Positions 11,990-25,352 of a stretch of 64,000 nucleotides of DNA are shown here, piece after piece. The stretch is from Merluccius polli (taxonomy: Eukaryota > Chordata > Actinopteri > Gadiformes > Merlucciidae): positions 1 through 64,000 of the forward strand of contig JAOPHQ010001142.1 of the NCBI GenBank assembly GCA_030340625.1, in the 5' to 3' direction. Positions within the stretch are counted from its first letter, which is position 1, and each line of letters starts with the position of its first letter. The position numbers were made by a program, and so were the translations under genes. Below the pieces are notes generated by a model. That model was not told where the DNA came from, made no database searches, and saw nothing but the letters and a program-made list of their open reading frames with translations.

Positions 11990-13210
11990 TTCTCCTCCTA
12001 CAGTTTATGGTGTTGATTAGAGGTATCAACACCAAAGTGAATGGGGCTAAAATCAACAACTCCAAATGTGAACATCTGTCAAAATTGGGACACATATAGA
12101 AACCGGAAGTAAGCAGGTCTCCAAAAAGTTTGCTACTGCTTTGACCACAGAAAGCGCTATAATTCGCAGTCAAACCTAAACAGCAATGCCTCCCACCCTA
12201 TTTGCTGACATTTTTTAAACTTGGTATCTAGAGGGCCTTATTTGACATGCTGAACCTTTGTGCCTCAAGGACCCATAACGTCACGATAGATTTTTCTGTA
12301 CCTTGAATGTTTTGGTAAACTTTAAAAACCCCTGTGTCTGACCAAAACGTATATTTCATTTTTTGATTGTGCTAAAAATGCGTGAATACAGAATATGCAA
12401 ATAAGCCAACATTATCCAATCAATAACAAATCCGCTCCAGAGTGGCCCCGGTACTTGAAACTTGATGGGCAAGTCGAGGATACCTCCCTTAGATAATGGG
12501 ACACGTTTTGTGTTGATAGCTCAAAAAATTACATCACAGTGGCAATTTCAACATACCATCGACCGTTCATCGGTTACAATTTTTTCAACATTTAATCTCA
12601 AAAGTATAAAAAAACCAAAGCAGATACATTAATATGAAGTTGCCATATTTTGACCGCAGGCCATTAAAGGGGTACACACATCATTTTTCAAAAGCTTGTT
12701 TTTGGCGGTGGATTTTGCCACTGTTTACCTTAGATTTATGATGATTTTGATACATTTACCTCTGGTAAACCTGTTTTTTTGGCTAATACTTGCCCGTGCT
12801 TGCCCGTTGTTCCCATTTTTGTAATAGAAATCCATGGGGTAAAAACAATGACTCCAACCACTCCAAAGGTGAACAAATTAGTTGTCAAACTTAGTACACA
12901 TATAGAAACCAGGTGTAAGCAGGTCTCCAAAAAGTGAAATACCACTTTGACCACAGGGGGTGCTTAAACTCGCGTTCAAAATTAAACGATCAGATCCCCG
13001 CCCATTGGACAAAAAAATCTGAAACTTGGTAAAGGCCTTATTTGATGATGAATATTTTTGCCTCAAGGACCCATAAGGTCCGTTTGGATATATTTTTCTG
13101 TACCTTACCTGTACCTAACCCTAGTTTTGGAAAACCTTGATTTTTTTTTGTTATGCTCAAATAAATATATGCAGATGAGCCAGATTCAATCAATCACAAG
13201 TCCACTTCTA
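11990..13210. repeat. Divergent tandem duplication, period about 806 bp
   Basis: CACATATAGAAACC at 12091 recurs at 12897. Around each, the same order of segments follows: AAGCAGGTCTCCAAAAAGT, CTTTGACCACAG, a GGCCTTATTTGA block, GCCTCAAGGACCCATAA and a final AGTGGCCC. The copies differ by many substitutions and small indels. Probably two copies of an old dispersed repeat; family not recognised. Confidence 0.75.
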
Positions 13211-16200
13211 AGTGGCCCACAGAAAATTGCGAGTTATGACCAATTGTCTCATGCAACCACGCGCATTTTCTTCAGAAAATTCACATTTCGACATATCTCG
13301 TCTGTTTGTTTTGTGAATCATAAATACATCACTTCCCCTTGTGTTTCCCATAGTCACGTAGTGACTCTACATTCCAGTATTTTTGGTGCTCTATAATGTT
13401 ACTTCATATTTTGCTATGAATGTACAAACCAGTAAAGGTTAATGTCATCATGATCCAAATATGAGGAACATGTATTTTTGGTGTTATGGAGTCCTATTGT
13501 TCCATTTTTTATTGCCAGTTGATAAGATATCAGGGAAAACACATTTTCTTTACTCACCCACTTCATTCCATGTTGTTTTTTGATTTAGTACTGAAGTCCC
13601 CTACACTTTTCACTGTTTCATCAAGTCCAACTTGACCTCTGGGAGCTCATTAATTCATTGCATTTTGCTGTTAGACTGTGTTTAATGTTGGCCTAATCCT
13701 GAGGAAGCACCTGAGGAAGCACATTGGCCTGACCCTCCTTGGCCAGCCTGCCAGCAATCATTCAAAGACATTTCTTGATTAAAAAGACTAAATTAAACCA
13801 AAGCCCTGGTACTATAAATACGAACAATACACTCAAAGTGTTAGCAGGAAGAAGGGGCCCTCCATTAGCCTCCACTGTAGCCGCCGATGATTGATACGAT
13901 AGCTGGCCCCATTCAAACTGCAAATTTTACACATGATTGAGGCTCTATTGGATGTAATGAAATGGCCTTTCCTGAATATTGCACTTGAGTGACTGCGAAA
14001 CTACCAGCACAATAGCTGCTATTATAGTTTTAGGCAGCAGAGCCATTTTTCATTGTGCTGGGTCCAGCGTAGTGTTATTACCGCAGGGCCCAGGAGTGAA
14101 CCCGGGGGCATTGGTTTACTTGCTGTTATGAACGTGGCTGTTCTGTCCGCTGGGAGCCATTCGTAGTGTGTTAATTGACCACCGCAATCACTCAACAGAT
14201 TTATGGAAACTCTGAGGGGTCGCAGGAGACTTCCAGGGAGGCTGTCCGGGGAGAGGAGGCCTGTTGGAGAGGAGGCCTGAGAGGAGGCCCGCTTAGAGCT
14301 GTGTGGTGGGGATGGTGGTGATGGTGGGAGTTTACGACTGGAAACTTACTTAGCGCAGTACAGTACAGATTAATAGAAGCTTCTCACTGACACACACACA
14401 CGTCACCTCAGCAGGGGTTACTCTCCCAGCAACATAAAAGAGGAACAGTGGGGATTAATATCATGTGCTTGTTGTGGTGTGTAGAGGACAAAAATTAAAT
14501 CCACCATTTTATTTTTGTGTTCACAAGTCGGGTGACCTAGTTTGTTTTTTTCCTCATACAGATGTGTATGAGTTTGCATGGGGGGGGGGGGGTTTGTAGG
14601 GGAGCTGTCTGGTATCCAGACTAGGCTGTGCTTAGCAGGATCCATCTGGTCCACTTACATCAGTTTGGTTATCTGGCGCTGCAGGCCTTGTAGAAACTCT
14701 TGACAACCGCATACAATCCTATACGCGTATACAATGGAGAGTGTAAATGTTTAATATGGGACTGCCTGACAGGTCTTCGCTGTTGTCAAACCGTTTAATG
14801 TTGTTGTTGCTTGTTGTTGTCGTTTGCTGTATGTCCCATGACATAGTGTATCAGTATGTGGACGCATTAGCTCACGCCCATCTGTGTCGGGCCCCTGCAT
14901 CTGCACACTCTTAATACTTTATAATCCCTCTTTGTGGGCTTGTCCCCTTGCCAACACACTGTCTACTGTATCATTCAACACTATGCAAGGAAAACAGGGA
15001 CCAGACAGTATGGCAGCAGCGGCTTTCATTTGAAATAAACGTTCACATCGGACATTAGCATTCAAGGCACGAGGAACCTTCCATGCACTCAGGTAAGAGA
15101 CGTGTTAATGGCCGCTTTACCCTTTGCATCCAAAGTCAGTCAACCCTTTATCAGTATACGTGGATGTGTGGTGAACTGTGTTTACCGTTCCCAATGCACT
15201 GTACAATTAGATGGACTGGACCGGCCATGCATGCCAATCGCTTTGAGCAGTGTAAGTGGTTCACCTCTTTGAATGAGAGTTCACAGCGTAGGCTATGTTA
15301 TGATTTACAGCCAAACACGAATATTTTCAGTGGACCAATTGCTCAGGGAACATGCTTTCACATTTTATTGTGAAGCAATCACAAGTAATTGCCGTGCACC
15401 AGCCAATCACTTTTCAGCAATTAAGGGGTACGTGTGTGTGTCGCACATTTGATGAAATGCGCACCCTTCTCGTAAGACTTGGACACGCCCATTTTGTTCT
15501 GTTGTTGTGTGGAGTCCCAGTGCCTTGCATTCACTGAGCACAGAAACACTGCACTAATGGCTTTGTGTTGCACACTGCTGAATCAACTCAAGGCTGTGTG
15601 TGTGTGTGTGTGTGTGTGTGTGTCGGCACCCATCAAACCTTTATGATCCATTAACCACTAGGCATTAGGACCACGAGCCTCCTTGCCAACTGGCACACAC
15701 CAACATGCCTGTAACATACACAGCTCTAGCCAGTAAAGAACCCCCCCCCCCCCCACCCCTCTCTTGCTGCTCAGACACATGTTGTTTCCTCATGCTGGGT
15801 GGGTACTGGTGGTGCTGTGTTGTGGAGGAAGGCTCATGAAATGAAGGTGAATGGGTGAATGGGTGTATGCAGCGCATTAGACTGGGAGCTGGCTGCAGAC
15901 GGGCCTGGGAAGAGGGAGGTGTCTGCAGAGCGGTTGGATGGTTTGGGTGGAGACGGCAACATTTACTGTAGACTACTGCAGACACAAGTATGCGCGGACC
16001 CCACCCTAGGGCGAGTGATCAAGCCCTCTGTCATCGGTGTCTTTATCACGCAGACAGAGATTGATACCCGGGGATCGAGTTCCTGGGGATTTCTCTCGTG
16101 AAAGAGACTCCCGTTTTTCAAACATTTAGAGAGAAAGAGAGTCCTACTTGACTGTTTTATTGTTTTTTCATGGGAGCTGGCAGGGCTCAGAAGTATCCGC

Positions 16201-17184
16201 ATATAAACGCTCTGCCATCGCTCCCAGCCCCTCTACCTTGTGGTGTTTATCGGCGTATGGCAAGAATGTCTGCAAATTAAATGGAATGAAATTGTACAGA
16301 CTTTTCTCCTGCGGTCACAGCAATAAGGCTGCTATAGTTGTTTTACTCCACGATGCAGTTGCATTTTTTCCCACAGCAGCTCTATTGTTCAGTGGATGAA
16401 TAATTGTGTCATATTTCATGGCTGAGGCATGGCGGGTGAGTAATCGCGAAGAGAAAATGAACGCCACCACAAAACTCAGACGTTGTAAATGATGAAATGA
16501 GCATCATTACTCCTCAATTGTTTACAGTTGTCATTGTTGTAATTGGTTATTGTCTCATTTTTTAGGCTGGATTTAAGTAGGCAGCATAATCCTGGTATTA
16601 CATGTAATCCTGGTGCATGTAATCAGTTTTTCCCAAGCAAGACTCCCCCAGAATGAATCAGACCTGTCATACAGTCCCCACCCATGATATGTACTCATCC
16701 AGTCAAATTAGACTCAGACAAAAAAAAATCAACAACAAAACAATGCAAGTAATTTCCAAGAGGCGACTGAAAACATTCCCACACAGAGCCAGGGAAGAAG
16801 ACTAGCCAAGTTTAACATGCACGGTGCACATGTACACTGCAACCATCAGTTTTGATCAAATTTAGTTGTAACTTTTGCAAGGCAGCACTCACTTTTGCTT
16901 GAAAATGATTTTAGTGTCTAAAGAATACAAAAAATATCAGTCAATTTGCTCTGTGGAGGAAAAGCAAGAACATCAGTGAAGGCCACATTGGTAAAAGTGA
17001 CATTGTACAGCTTTGAATCAACATGCTGTCTTTGAGAAGACAACTCCAATATACTTTAGTTTAATCTTGACCCAGAATGCAGGACTTTCCCTGGAAACGG
17101 AGATAAACGCACACAGAGGGGCGGAGTGGGGGGATAGGCGGAGAAAAAGCCTCCCTATCAGTGGAGAAACGAGGAAGAGCGAGA
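13211..17184. other. Noncoding with candidate conserved blocks, no gene seen
   Basis: Mostly unique sequence. 13860-14230 and 16385-16640 have balanced, low-repeat composition of the kind often seen in conserved noncoding elements. A (GT)n tract lies at 15593-15622 and C/G runs at 14580 and 15740. Confidence 0.45.
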
Positions 17185-17217
<33 letters not shown>

Positions 17218-17748
17218 GGGTGGAGTGGGCATGAGCACCCTAATGAAAGAGGGGAAAGAAACAACAATAGTTCAAAGCGTCTGACTATGTATTTGATCCA
17301 TTGTCCCTCCTGGTCTTTGGAGACCACCACCAACAAGAGTCGTCTTACTCCGGTTGAAAAGCCTCTGTCCAGCTAAGATGCCCTGGGAGATTAAGTTCAG
17401 GTGGAGCATGGAGGTTGGAGGAGGCCTGCGGTGGGGGGGGTAGTAGTGGGGGGGGCCGAAGGGGGGGGGGGGGGGGGGGGGGGTGAAGGCATTGTTTCGG
17501 GGCTCTTTGAGTGACCACAGACCATAGTTAAGCGAAACTGTACCTCTTAAAACGGGTGCATTTAGTAGCCTTGCTCTTGTGTTGCGGCAGTATTACCCCC
17601 TTTATACTGTACTCTCTCTAGAGGTTTTCAATTGTGCTTTGCTGTTTTGTTGAACGGCCTCCAAACTGGCTTTAAGGATCCTATGTAGCACGTTTCATTT
17701 TTAATGATTATTTCACTCAGGCTCACCTGACCAAAGGCTCATTATATC

Positions 17749-17790
<42 letters not shown>

Positions 17791-19025
17791 GAATAGCTCA
17801 CTTTATCTTCTGCAATTTTCCCTCTTGTGTAATTACCATGCGTCTCTCACCCACAAAGGGAGAGTGGATGGGTGGAATATCTGGAGTGAAAACCAAAGGA
17901 GAAAACATCTCGCCGCCTCACCACAAGCACAATGAAGGAGAATTATAGGAGGCAAATAAAACAATGCGGTGATTTACGGACAATAACAACATTGTCGTGG
18001 CTGTGCATCACAGTTTCACACCCATGGATTCCTGGCGGGGCTGTAATAATGGTTTAGGTTTATGCAACTTTCACACCCTAGTAGGCCCACACAAATGAGT
18101 GGCATACATATTACACCAAAAAATGTAGGACTCCACATTATGGATTGCATTTTGGTTTGTTACAAAAGCGTCCAACAATTCTTGTGCGAAAGAATTATTG
18201 ATGAAATGAAATGAAACTTGCTCTGCTGACATACCCTGATTGTGTTACATATTATGTCTAGGATATCTTATGTCCATAATATATTTCCAAATGAATGAAT
18301 GTGAATAAATATAGTATTTAGGGTATTCGTATTGTTTCATCAGTGTGCGCTCATAGTGCGGCGCGAGCTATAGCTCACACACGCGTTGACATAAAACAGT
18401 GTCAAAATCTCACACAACCAGGAGCGCTCCCTCTGTATCAGCACATTTGCTGCACCCGGAGCTGCGCCCCAGCTTCACAGCGAGCTGAATGGGTCCGGGA
18501 TAGAGATAATATCTGGCCTTAGGGAGGATGTTTGGGGAGTGGAAGTGGAAGGGCTGATGACTGTGCTAATACAGCGTCAACAGAGTGTCGACACTGCAGA
18601 TCCAGCCACTGGTTGAGCTCCGGCACTGAACACTGACCCTGCAGACTCATAAAGACAATCACCCCAGGCACGAGCCGCTGGGAGGGGGCAGAGGGACGAG
18701 CATGGCTGGGAAAACCACGGGCACTGCCGTTGCGGTCACTCCCCTGGCTAATTGAAATGACAGTTGAAGACCGGCGGGGGTGACCGTGTTTATTTACCTC
18801 TTTGTTACGCGGCGAGCAGGCACAAAGATATGTGTGGCCCCGGCCAGGGATGACATCGCTGCAGTATGTATGCTGTCTGGCCCCGGGATCTCTGGCCCAA
18901 TACAATACGGACTTCCTGTCTGCAATCAGACCCGCTTCACTCCCGGCATTCCAGCTAGGACAGGAGGGGAGGTGGGAGGGGTTGTGATGGGCACATTCAC
19001 AAAGAGAGAGACAGAGAGATACAGA

Positions 19026-19098
<73 letters not shown>
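17185..19098. other. Noncoding: microsatellites and unique sequence
   Basis: (GA)n at 17185-17219, a 23-nt G run at 17461-17483, (TA)n at 17752-17785 and a long (GA)n at 19028-19098. The rest is unique with no supported exon. Confidence 0.6.
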
Positions 19099-19102
<4 letters not shown>

Positions 19103-21213
19103 AGAGAGAGAGAAAGAGAGTGGGGGAGAGAGAGAGCGAGAGAGTGGGGGAGAGAGAGAGAGAGCGAGGGGTGGAATCGGATGTCATATGTTAGCGTGGG
19201 GCCATGCGATTCCACCCCTCCACCTCCTGCTCCTCCTCGTCTCCTCCAGGACACAGCGCAGTACGCAAGAGCACACATTCTTATCACACAGGCAACAAGT
19301 GGGGATGTTCCTCTTCTTCTCCACCATCAAACTCCCCTTGTCCTGTGCTGTCATCCATCAGGTGGCTGTCATGACAGCACTCACTGTGCTGTCATGCAGG
19401 TTGACTACTGTTTTGCAGAAGTGTGAGCCGCTCTGTTCTGATCTGCTGGAACAGATGCTCTGGGGGACAAGGTTAGGCCTGACTGTCAACTCCTCCCTGT
19501 CAGACCGATGATATCCCAGCACTCTGGTATTATATTATTAGCATTAGATCGGTGTTTACCTATTGTATTGTAGTGCGTGAATGGTTGTTGCGCAGCGTTG
19601 CTGTGGTTAGCAGACACAAGAGGCATTTCATGTGTGAGTTGTTGAATTAGTTTTTAGTTTTTTTTAGTAATTAGTTTACTCTAGCTGCTCGAGTGTGATG
19701 TGAATGTGCACCCAGAGAGGTTTGGATGGCGGCCCGAGAATGTGTGTGTTATTGGTTATTAAACGGCACTTTAGCAATTTCCCTTTGTGTGTTTTTTCAG
19801 AATAGATGATAGATAATCGCATTGCGGTAATGGAATTTATGACTTGACAACAAGCCATTTGTTTGTGAGAAGATTTATGCAGTTTTTAAGATTTTTTACC
19901 AGAAGTTATTTGGTTGTTTATTTGATGCCCATTAGTTGGGAAAATAAGTGAATAAACACTGAAATTAACAAAATTGCAAAGAAACGGGAGGTTTTTAGTT
20001 TCAGTTTACAGAAGAAAAAAGAATGATGTATGGAAAAAAATGTGATGGTTTTATATTCATTTTGGTGGTTTCTGTTTTTTTTGTTAATTTGTACAGCATA
20101 AAAAATATTGATGTATACAAGTAAAAGACAGGAAACTATTGCAATTATTACAGTCTTTTAGTCTTTTAGTCCAATTTAACTTGACTTTAATTGTATTTAA
20201 GTGTGACTCCCAAATACACCGCCCTATTTGACCATGTGGTCGCAGCACTAGTGTAAAAAATAAAAAAAAGCTCTGCTGTTGCTATTTGAAGGAACAGGGG
20301 GAAAGACGACATCTATGTTCTCCTATTTCAACAGAGGTCAAGGTGAAAGGTCACGCTTTGGCAACCCGAGTACTGAAACAGTCTGCTGCTGTCTAGTGCG
20401 CCTTAATGGCCTTCAGAGGCACCCCTGGCCTTCACAGGAAAGCAACACAAACACCCACTCCGACACAACCTGCGGACACACACTGCCCTCCAAAAAAACC
20501 ACCTCCAGTGTTAATCAAAGGAGGTTAAAAAACAAATCTTTTTTCAAAGAGACCCCCCCACCTCTCATTCTTTTGTAGTCTGCCGTACTGTAATGCTTTG
20601 TCTCACAGAATTAATGGCACACCACTCGATTCAATGGTAAGTAATAACACAGCATGTCCCCTCCCTGTGTGTGTGTGTGTGAGTGTGTCTGGAGGACAGC
20701 CGTGCTCCAGACACAATACGAGGACATCATCAAAAGCGCAGAGGAGGAACCGCGAGGAAACGAGGGGGACATTTCCAGATCCGTTAAGGAACGCCATTGT
20801 TTATCCTCGTAACCGCTGATTGTGCTCTGCAGTCCATAAATATGGCCTTTCCAACCCAGGAAATGAACCGCCATTGTGCCCCGCTTGCTAATTGAGCAGC
20901 CATGGTGGTTCGGGTTTCGCTGCGCCGTACTCCGCTCGGCAAAATGAAAAGGACCTCGCTGCCTTTCTCCCCAAAATCTTGGCAGTCTTCACACAGACAT
21001 TTAACTGATGCAAAAGGGGGGTAGGGCCTCTGAGGGCTGGGGTGGGGAGGGGGGCATGTTTGATCCCATTATGTTCTCAGGTCTTTGTCACTGCCTATTG
21101 TGGGTGCTGATTACCTGAGGTATCGCGCTCTCACGGGTGGGCCCCTCTGCCTGCCAGCCTGCATGATGCCAGGAGTTTAACTATATGAATGGTTCTCAGG
21201 TGGTGGAGGGAAA

Positions 21214-21245
<32 letters not shown>

Positions 21246-21711
21246 ACAAAAAAGTGTGTGTGTGTGCGTGCATGCGTGCGTACTCCTTATCAAGGAGTAA
21301 CCACTGCCGTTGATGGAGAGACAAGATAAAACTAACAACATTAATATTATTGGCATTAGTATTCTTATTTTCGTAACATCAGTATTCCCAGAGGGGACAT
21401 TTGGATTCTGCAGCGATAACAAAGAAAGAAACTCTATCAATATTGACTTGTTCTTCTAAAGCATGCATGTTTTACAGCATACGTGAATATCCAATTCACC
21501 CCATATTTAGGCCTGCTAAGAAGTGTTGTTGCAAAGGGTAGGACTCCTCATGCAGGGGACTAGGTGAGCGATGTGGGCATTATTAGTAGTTACATGAGCA
21601 TGGTAAAAGTGTGTCGTGCAGCATGACTTAGAAACAGCTGGGAAAGTGGTTACAGCATCCCCACAAGGCTTTTGACTCCATGCACAGCTGCCTGAAAGAG
21701 ATCTGAATCAC

Positions 21712-21714
<3 letters not shown>
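19099..21714. other. Noncoding, no gene seen
   Basis: GA-rich flank to 19170, then unique sequence, AT-rich at 19500-20280. Small (GA)n at about 21215-21245. No supported exon. Confidence 0.55.
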
Positions 21715-22066
<352 letters not shown>

Positions 22067-22068
<2 letters not shown>

Positions 22069-24975
22069 AACTCAGTACATACACTTACACATGCAGGCAT
22101 GACCACCCACCCCCACACACATGCTCACACCTGTGCTCCACTGTATGTGACTCAACTTCTCACATACGGAGATCGAAACTGGACCTCTTCACATGCTATG
22201 TCTGGCCTGCAGGGAAACACAACCAAATGATCTAGAGTAGAGGGTGGGTAACTACTTACAAGTTTTACCTTACTCACTTAAGGGTCATTAATAGGAGGTC
22301 TTTCATTTAGGTCAATAAAAAATGTGTTCAAGGTCTATGAAAAACACTTTTATTACATTTAGTCCTTAATGTAACACATATAGGGCATATGTAATCATTT
22401 TTCTCACTGAGGCGTGGTTTTAATGAATCTAAATGGTGCTGCCTTAGAGGGTTATAATGCGCCAAAAAAAAAATTAGACTATGTCCTTTGTTGTAATTAT
22501 CTATGACATAATATTGTATATCATGTATTTATTGTAGCCTATAGGGCCACCCATGCAGAGAAATGAATGCACCATCGTGGTTTTGTTTGATGCTTTGGAT
22601 AAAAGTGTCAACCGCATGGCATTTGTATTGCCTTATGTAACAAAAAATCAAACAAACAGAACAAAACAGTCAACCTGTCAGCCAGATTTGTCTCCCATCG
22701 ATAACCATTCATGAAAAACATGGTACATTTGTCCAAAGCCAACCCTGACTGTAGGAGCTACAGAGCTGTGACAGCTGTCACCTGCTCCCCGTATCCTCCT
22801 CCTCCAAAGAGGATAATTCAATCTGAAGCCACTTCTCTCCCCTCCCTTCTAGAGGCACGGCATCCCCGCTCTGTGTCGCTGGTAGTCTTTATCTCGACCC
22901 CCCCCCCACCCCACCCCCCGCCCAGGATGTCCCTTCTTCCAACATCTGCCCTTAGCCCTTCTGATCAATACGGGGCAGCTGATCGCCTGTCACACTCGAT
23001 TCACACCCAATCAATACCGCGATGGGAGTCATGAAAGGCCACCGTGCCCAAAACCGGGGGGGGGGGGGGGGGGTCAAAGAGATGAGGCTTCAATGGCTTT
23101 TGCTGCAAGGCTCACACAATAGGGGAGGTTGGAAATCCTTAAGCCTGTTTGGGTGAAAATAGGTCAGCGCCCGGCAGCTGTTGGCGATGTGCTCCATGTC
23201 CGCGGCCTGCGGTCCAGCATGTCGCTCGCCGTATTTAACACTCTTTGTGCCTTCCCCCCACGCTGCTAATCTGCCCTTTCTCCCAGTGCTACAATTCATT
23301 TGCGCTGATTTCTATGAAGGCACACAGAAGGCATCGTTGGGGGAATCTCAAAAGGGAACTGGCAGCCAGGAACTGTCCATTGTCCCCGGTCTCTCTCTCT
23401 CTTTCTCTTTCTCTCTCTCTCGTCTAAATACCCGTGACAGGCAGCTTTAAAATGGATGTCCGATGAAGCGCGAATGCTCTGCTGCCTCTTGACATCCCAC
23501 TGACCATCCTACAACCCCGGGACACGGCACGCACAGCAACGAAGGTAACGTGACCTCCGTAAAGGTGACTGTAAGATAGAAACCTCCCCCAAGAAAGGCT
23601 GGTAAAAAAAACAGCATAAGCTGCCCACATTGACCTCAACACAAATGATGTTGGACTCTGAGACTATTGGCACTATCCGCATGCTGTTGGTTTGCGTTCA
23701 AAGCTATCTGCGTAAAGCCTTCTCCCTGAGGAGAATAATCAATAAAAAATGATAACCCCGTCATGCGGTGCTTGCCGTTCACGTAAGCGATAAAGACAGG
23801 GCTCTCTATAAGTCTTCCAATAGCGTGGCTCAATATTACACTGCTTGTTGGGAAGCATCATGGTTTGAATTCAATTTCCACAGTGAAGCCCAATGAAACC
23901 CACGCTGTGCAAAGCAGGTCCTCATGTGCCCAACATGGACACACTGTGCTCTGAATGGTGTCACTTCTCCTGTACCCATTCACCCCTCCTCTTCTCCCTT
24001 TGCCACCGAACCCCTCTCTCTTACTCATTATCACTTTCTTTTTTTCTCTCTCTCTTACTTTCCTTCTTCTACTCTTTCTCCCTCTCTCGCTCTCTCGCTC
24101 TCTCCCTCTCTCTCTCTCTCGCCCATTTTCTTTCCGAACCTCATTCTTGAAGAGATCCACTTGGTGGAGAGAGATAGACGGAGAGAGGCAGAGGGAGAGA
24201 GAGGTGAAGAGGTAGAGACACGTAGAACGAGAGTGAGAGAAAGGAGAGTGAGTGAGTGAGTGGGTGAGTGAGTGAGTGGATGAGGGAGATAGAGCGAGAG
24301 AGAGGAATATATAGATACAAAGGGAGAGGAAGCTAGGGATAAAGAAACATAAGGAGGGATATAGAGATAAAGTGATAGGAATCAAGAGTGAGTGAGTGAG
24401 CAGATGAAGGAGATAGAGGAAGAGAGAGAGAGGAAGTGAGAGAGAGAGAAAGCGACAAGAATAGAAAGAGATATCGTTACATAAAGCCATAGAAAGTGAA
24501 AAAAAAAGAAATAAGCGAGTGAGTAAATGAGTGAGGGAGGAAGGGTGCATGGGAGAGTTCCCCTGCTAACTGTTAAAGTTAAACGTCCATCACCCTTCAG
24601 TGTATTCAGATTCCAGCGAGCCAATCAGCCACTTTAAAACAAATGATTTTGTTGAGCCTTCTAGACACGCTGGCCGTGGGAACGGCACAGATTCTCATAA
24701 AACAAGAGCCTGTAAACCATTCCCCGCCTGCTTCTTCAAAGACACGAACAACAAAAAGGTTTGTGTTTATGTGCGGCGTTTAGTGAAACGTTGCTCTCAG
24801 ATGATTCGCCCAGAGCACGTTTCAAACTACAGTCGGACACTTGACTCCGATCGTCTCACCACTGGAAAACAAAAAATGACATCATATTTTTAAGGGCCCC
24901 CTTTAAAAATATGAGGGTGGGTCGTACCAGATAAGTGAAGTTATCAAGCCGACAGTTGGAGGGCCGTTTAAGCCT
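22067..24975. other. Noncoding, no gene seen
   Basis: Unique sequence with a G18 run at 23056, C/T-rich 24000-24120 and GA-rich 24160-24530. Open frames there are low-complexity. Confidence 0.55.
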
Positions 24976-25128
24976 GGGGGGGGGGGGGGGGGGGGGGGCG
25001 GGAGCTGGGGGGTCACTATGTTGATCAAAGCAGTCTGCAGCATGTCTTCCCTTTTCCTTCCCCACCCACACACCCCGTCTTCCATATCCCACACTACGAC
25101 TCCCCCCCCCCCCCCCCCCCCCCCCCCC
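24976..25128. repeat. Complementary homopolymer pair: poly-G (24976-24998) and poly-C (25102-25128)
   Basis: A 23-nt G run and a 27-nt C run stand 103 bp apart and could pair as a hairpin or form quadruplex/i-motif structures. Confidence 0.85.
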
Positions 25129-25273
25129 ACCCCCTCACCACAAACCACGTCTGACTTGCCGCTGCTAATTTTTATTGGTGGTCTCCGGACCGCCAACGGT
25201 AATTTATTAGAGAGCAGGGAATGACTGGAGGGTGCAGGATCTGAGGGGAAAGTTCAACCCAGAAGTTCTCAAG

Positions 25274-25352
25274 GCCACTGCCCTCGTCTCCCTCCCTCCC
25301 TCCCTCCCTCCCTCCCTCCCTCCCTCCCTCCCTCCCTCCCTTGCCTCCCTCC
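25274..25352. repeat. (CCCT)n microsatellite
   Basis: About 18 CCCT units with one interruption (ttgcctcc), then (CCA)n. Confidence 0.95.

Noticed and set aside
18519..19187. Long Ser-Leu or Glu-Arg frames over GA/CT repeats (also at 5534, 37634, 44457, 53756, 54210)
   Set aside because: Artefacts of (GA)n/(CT)n. The flanking parts show no domain or splice structure.
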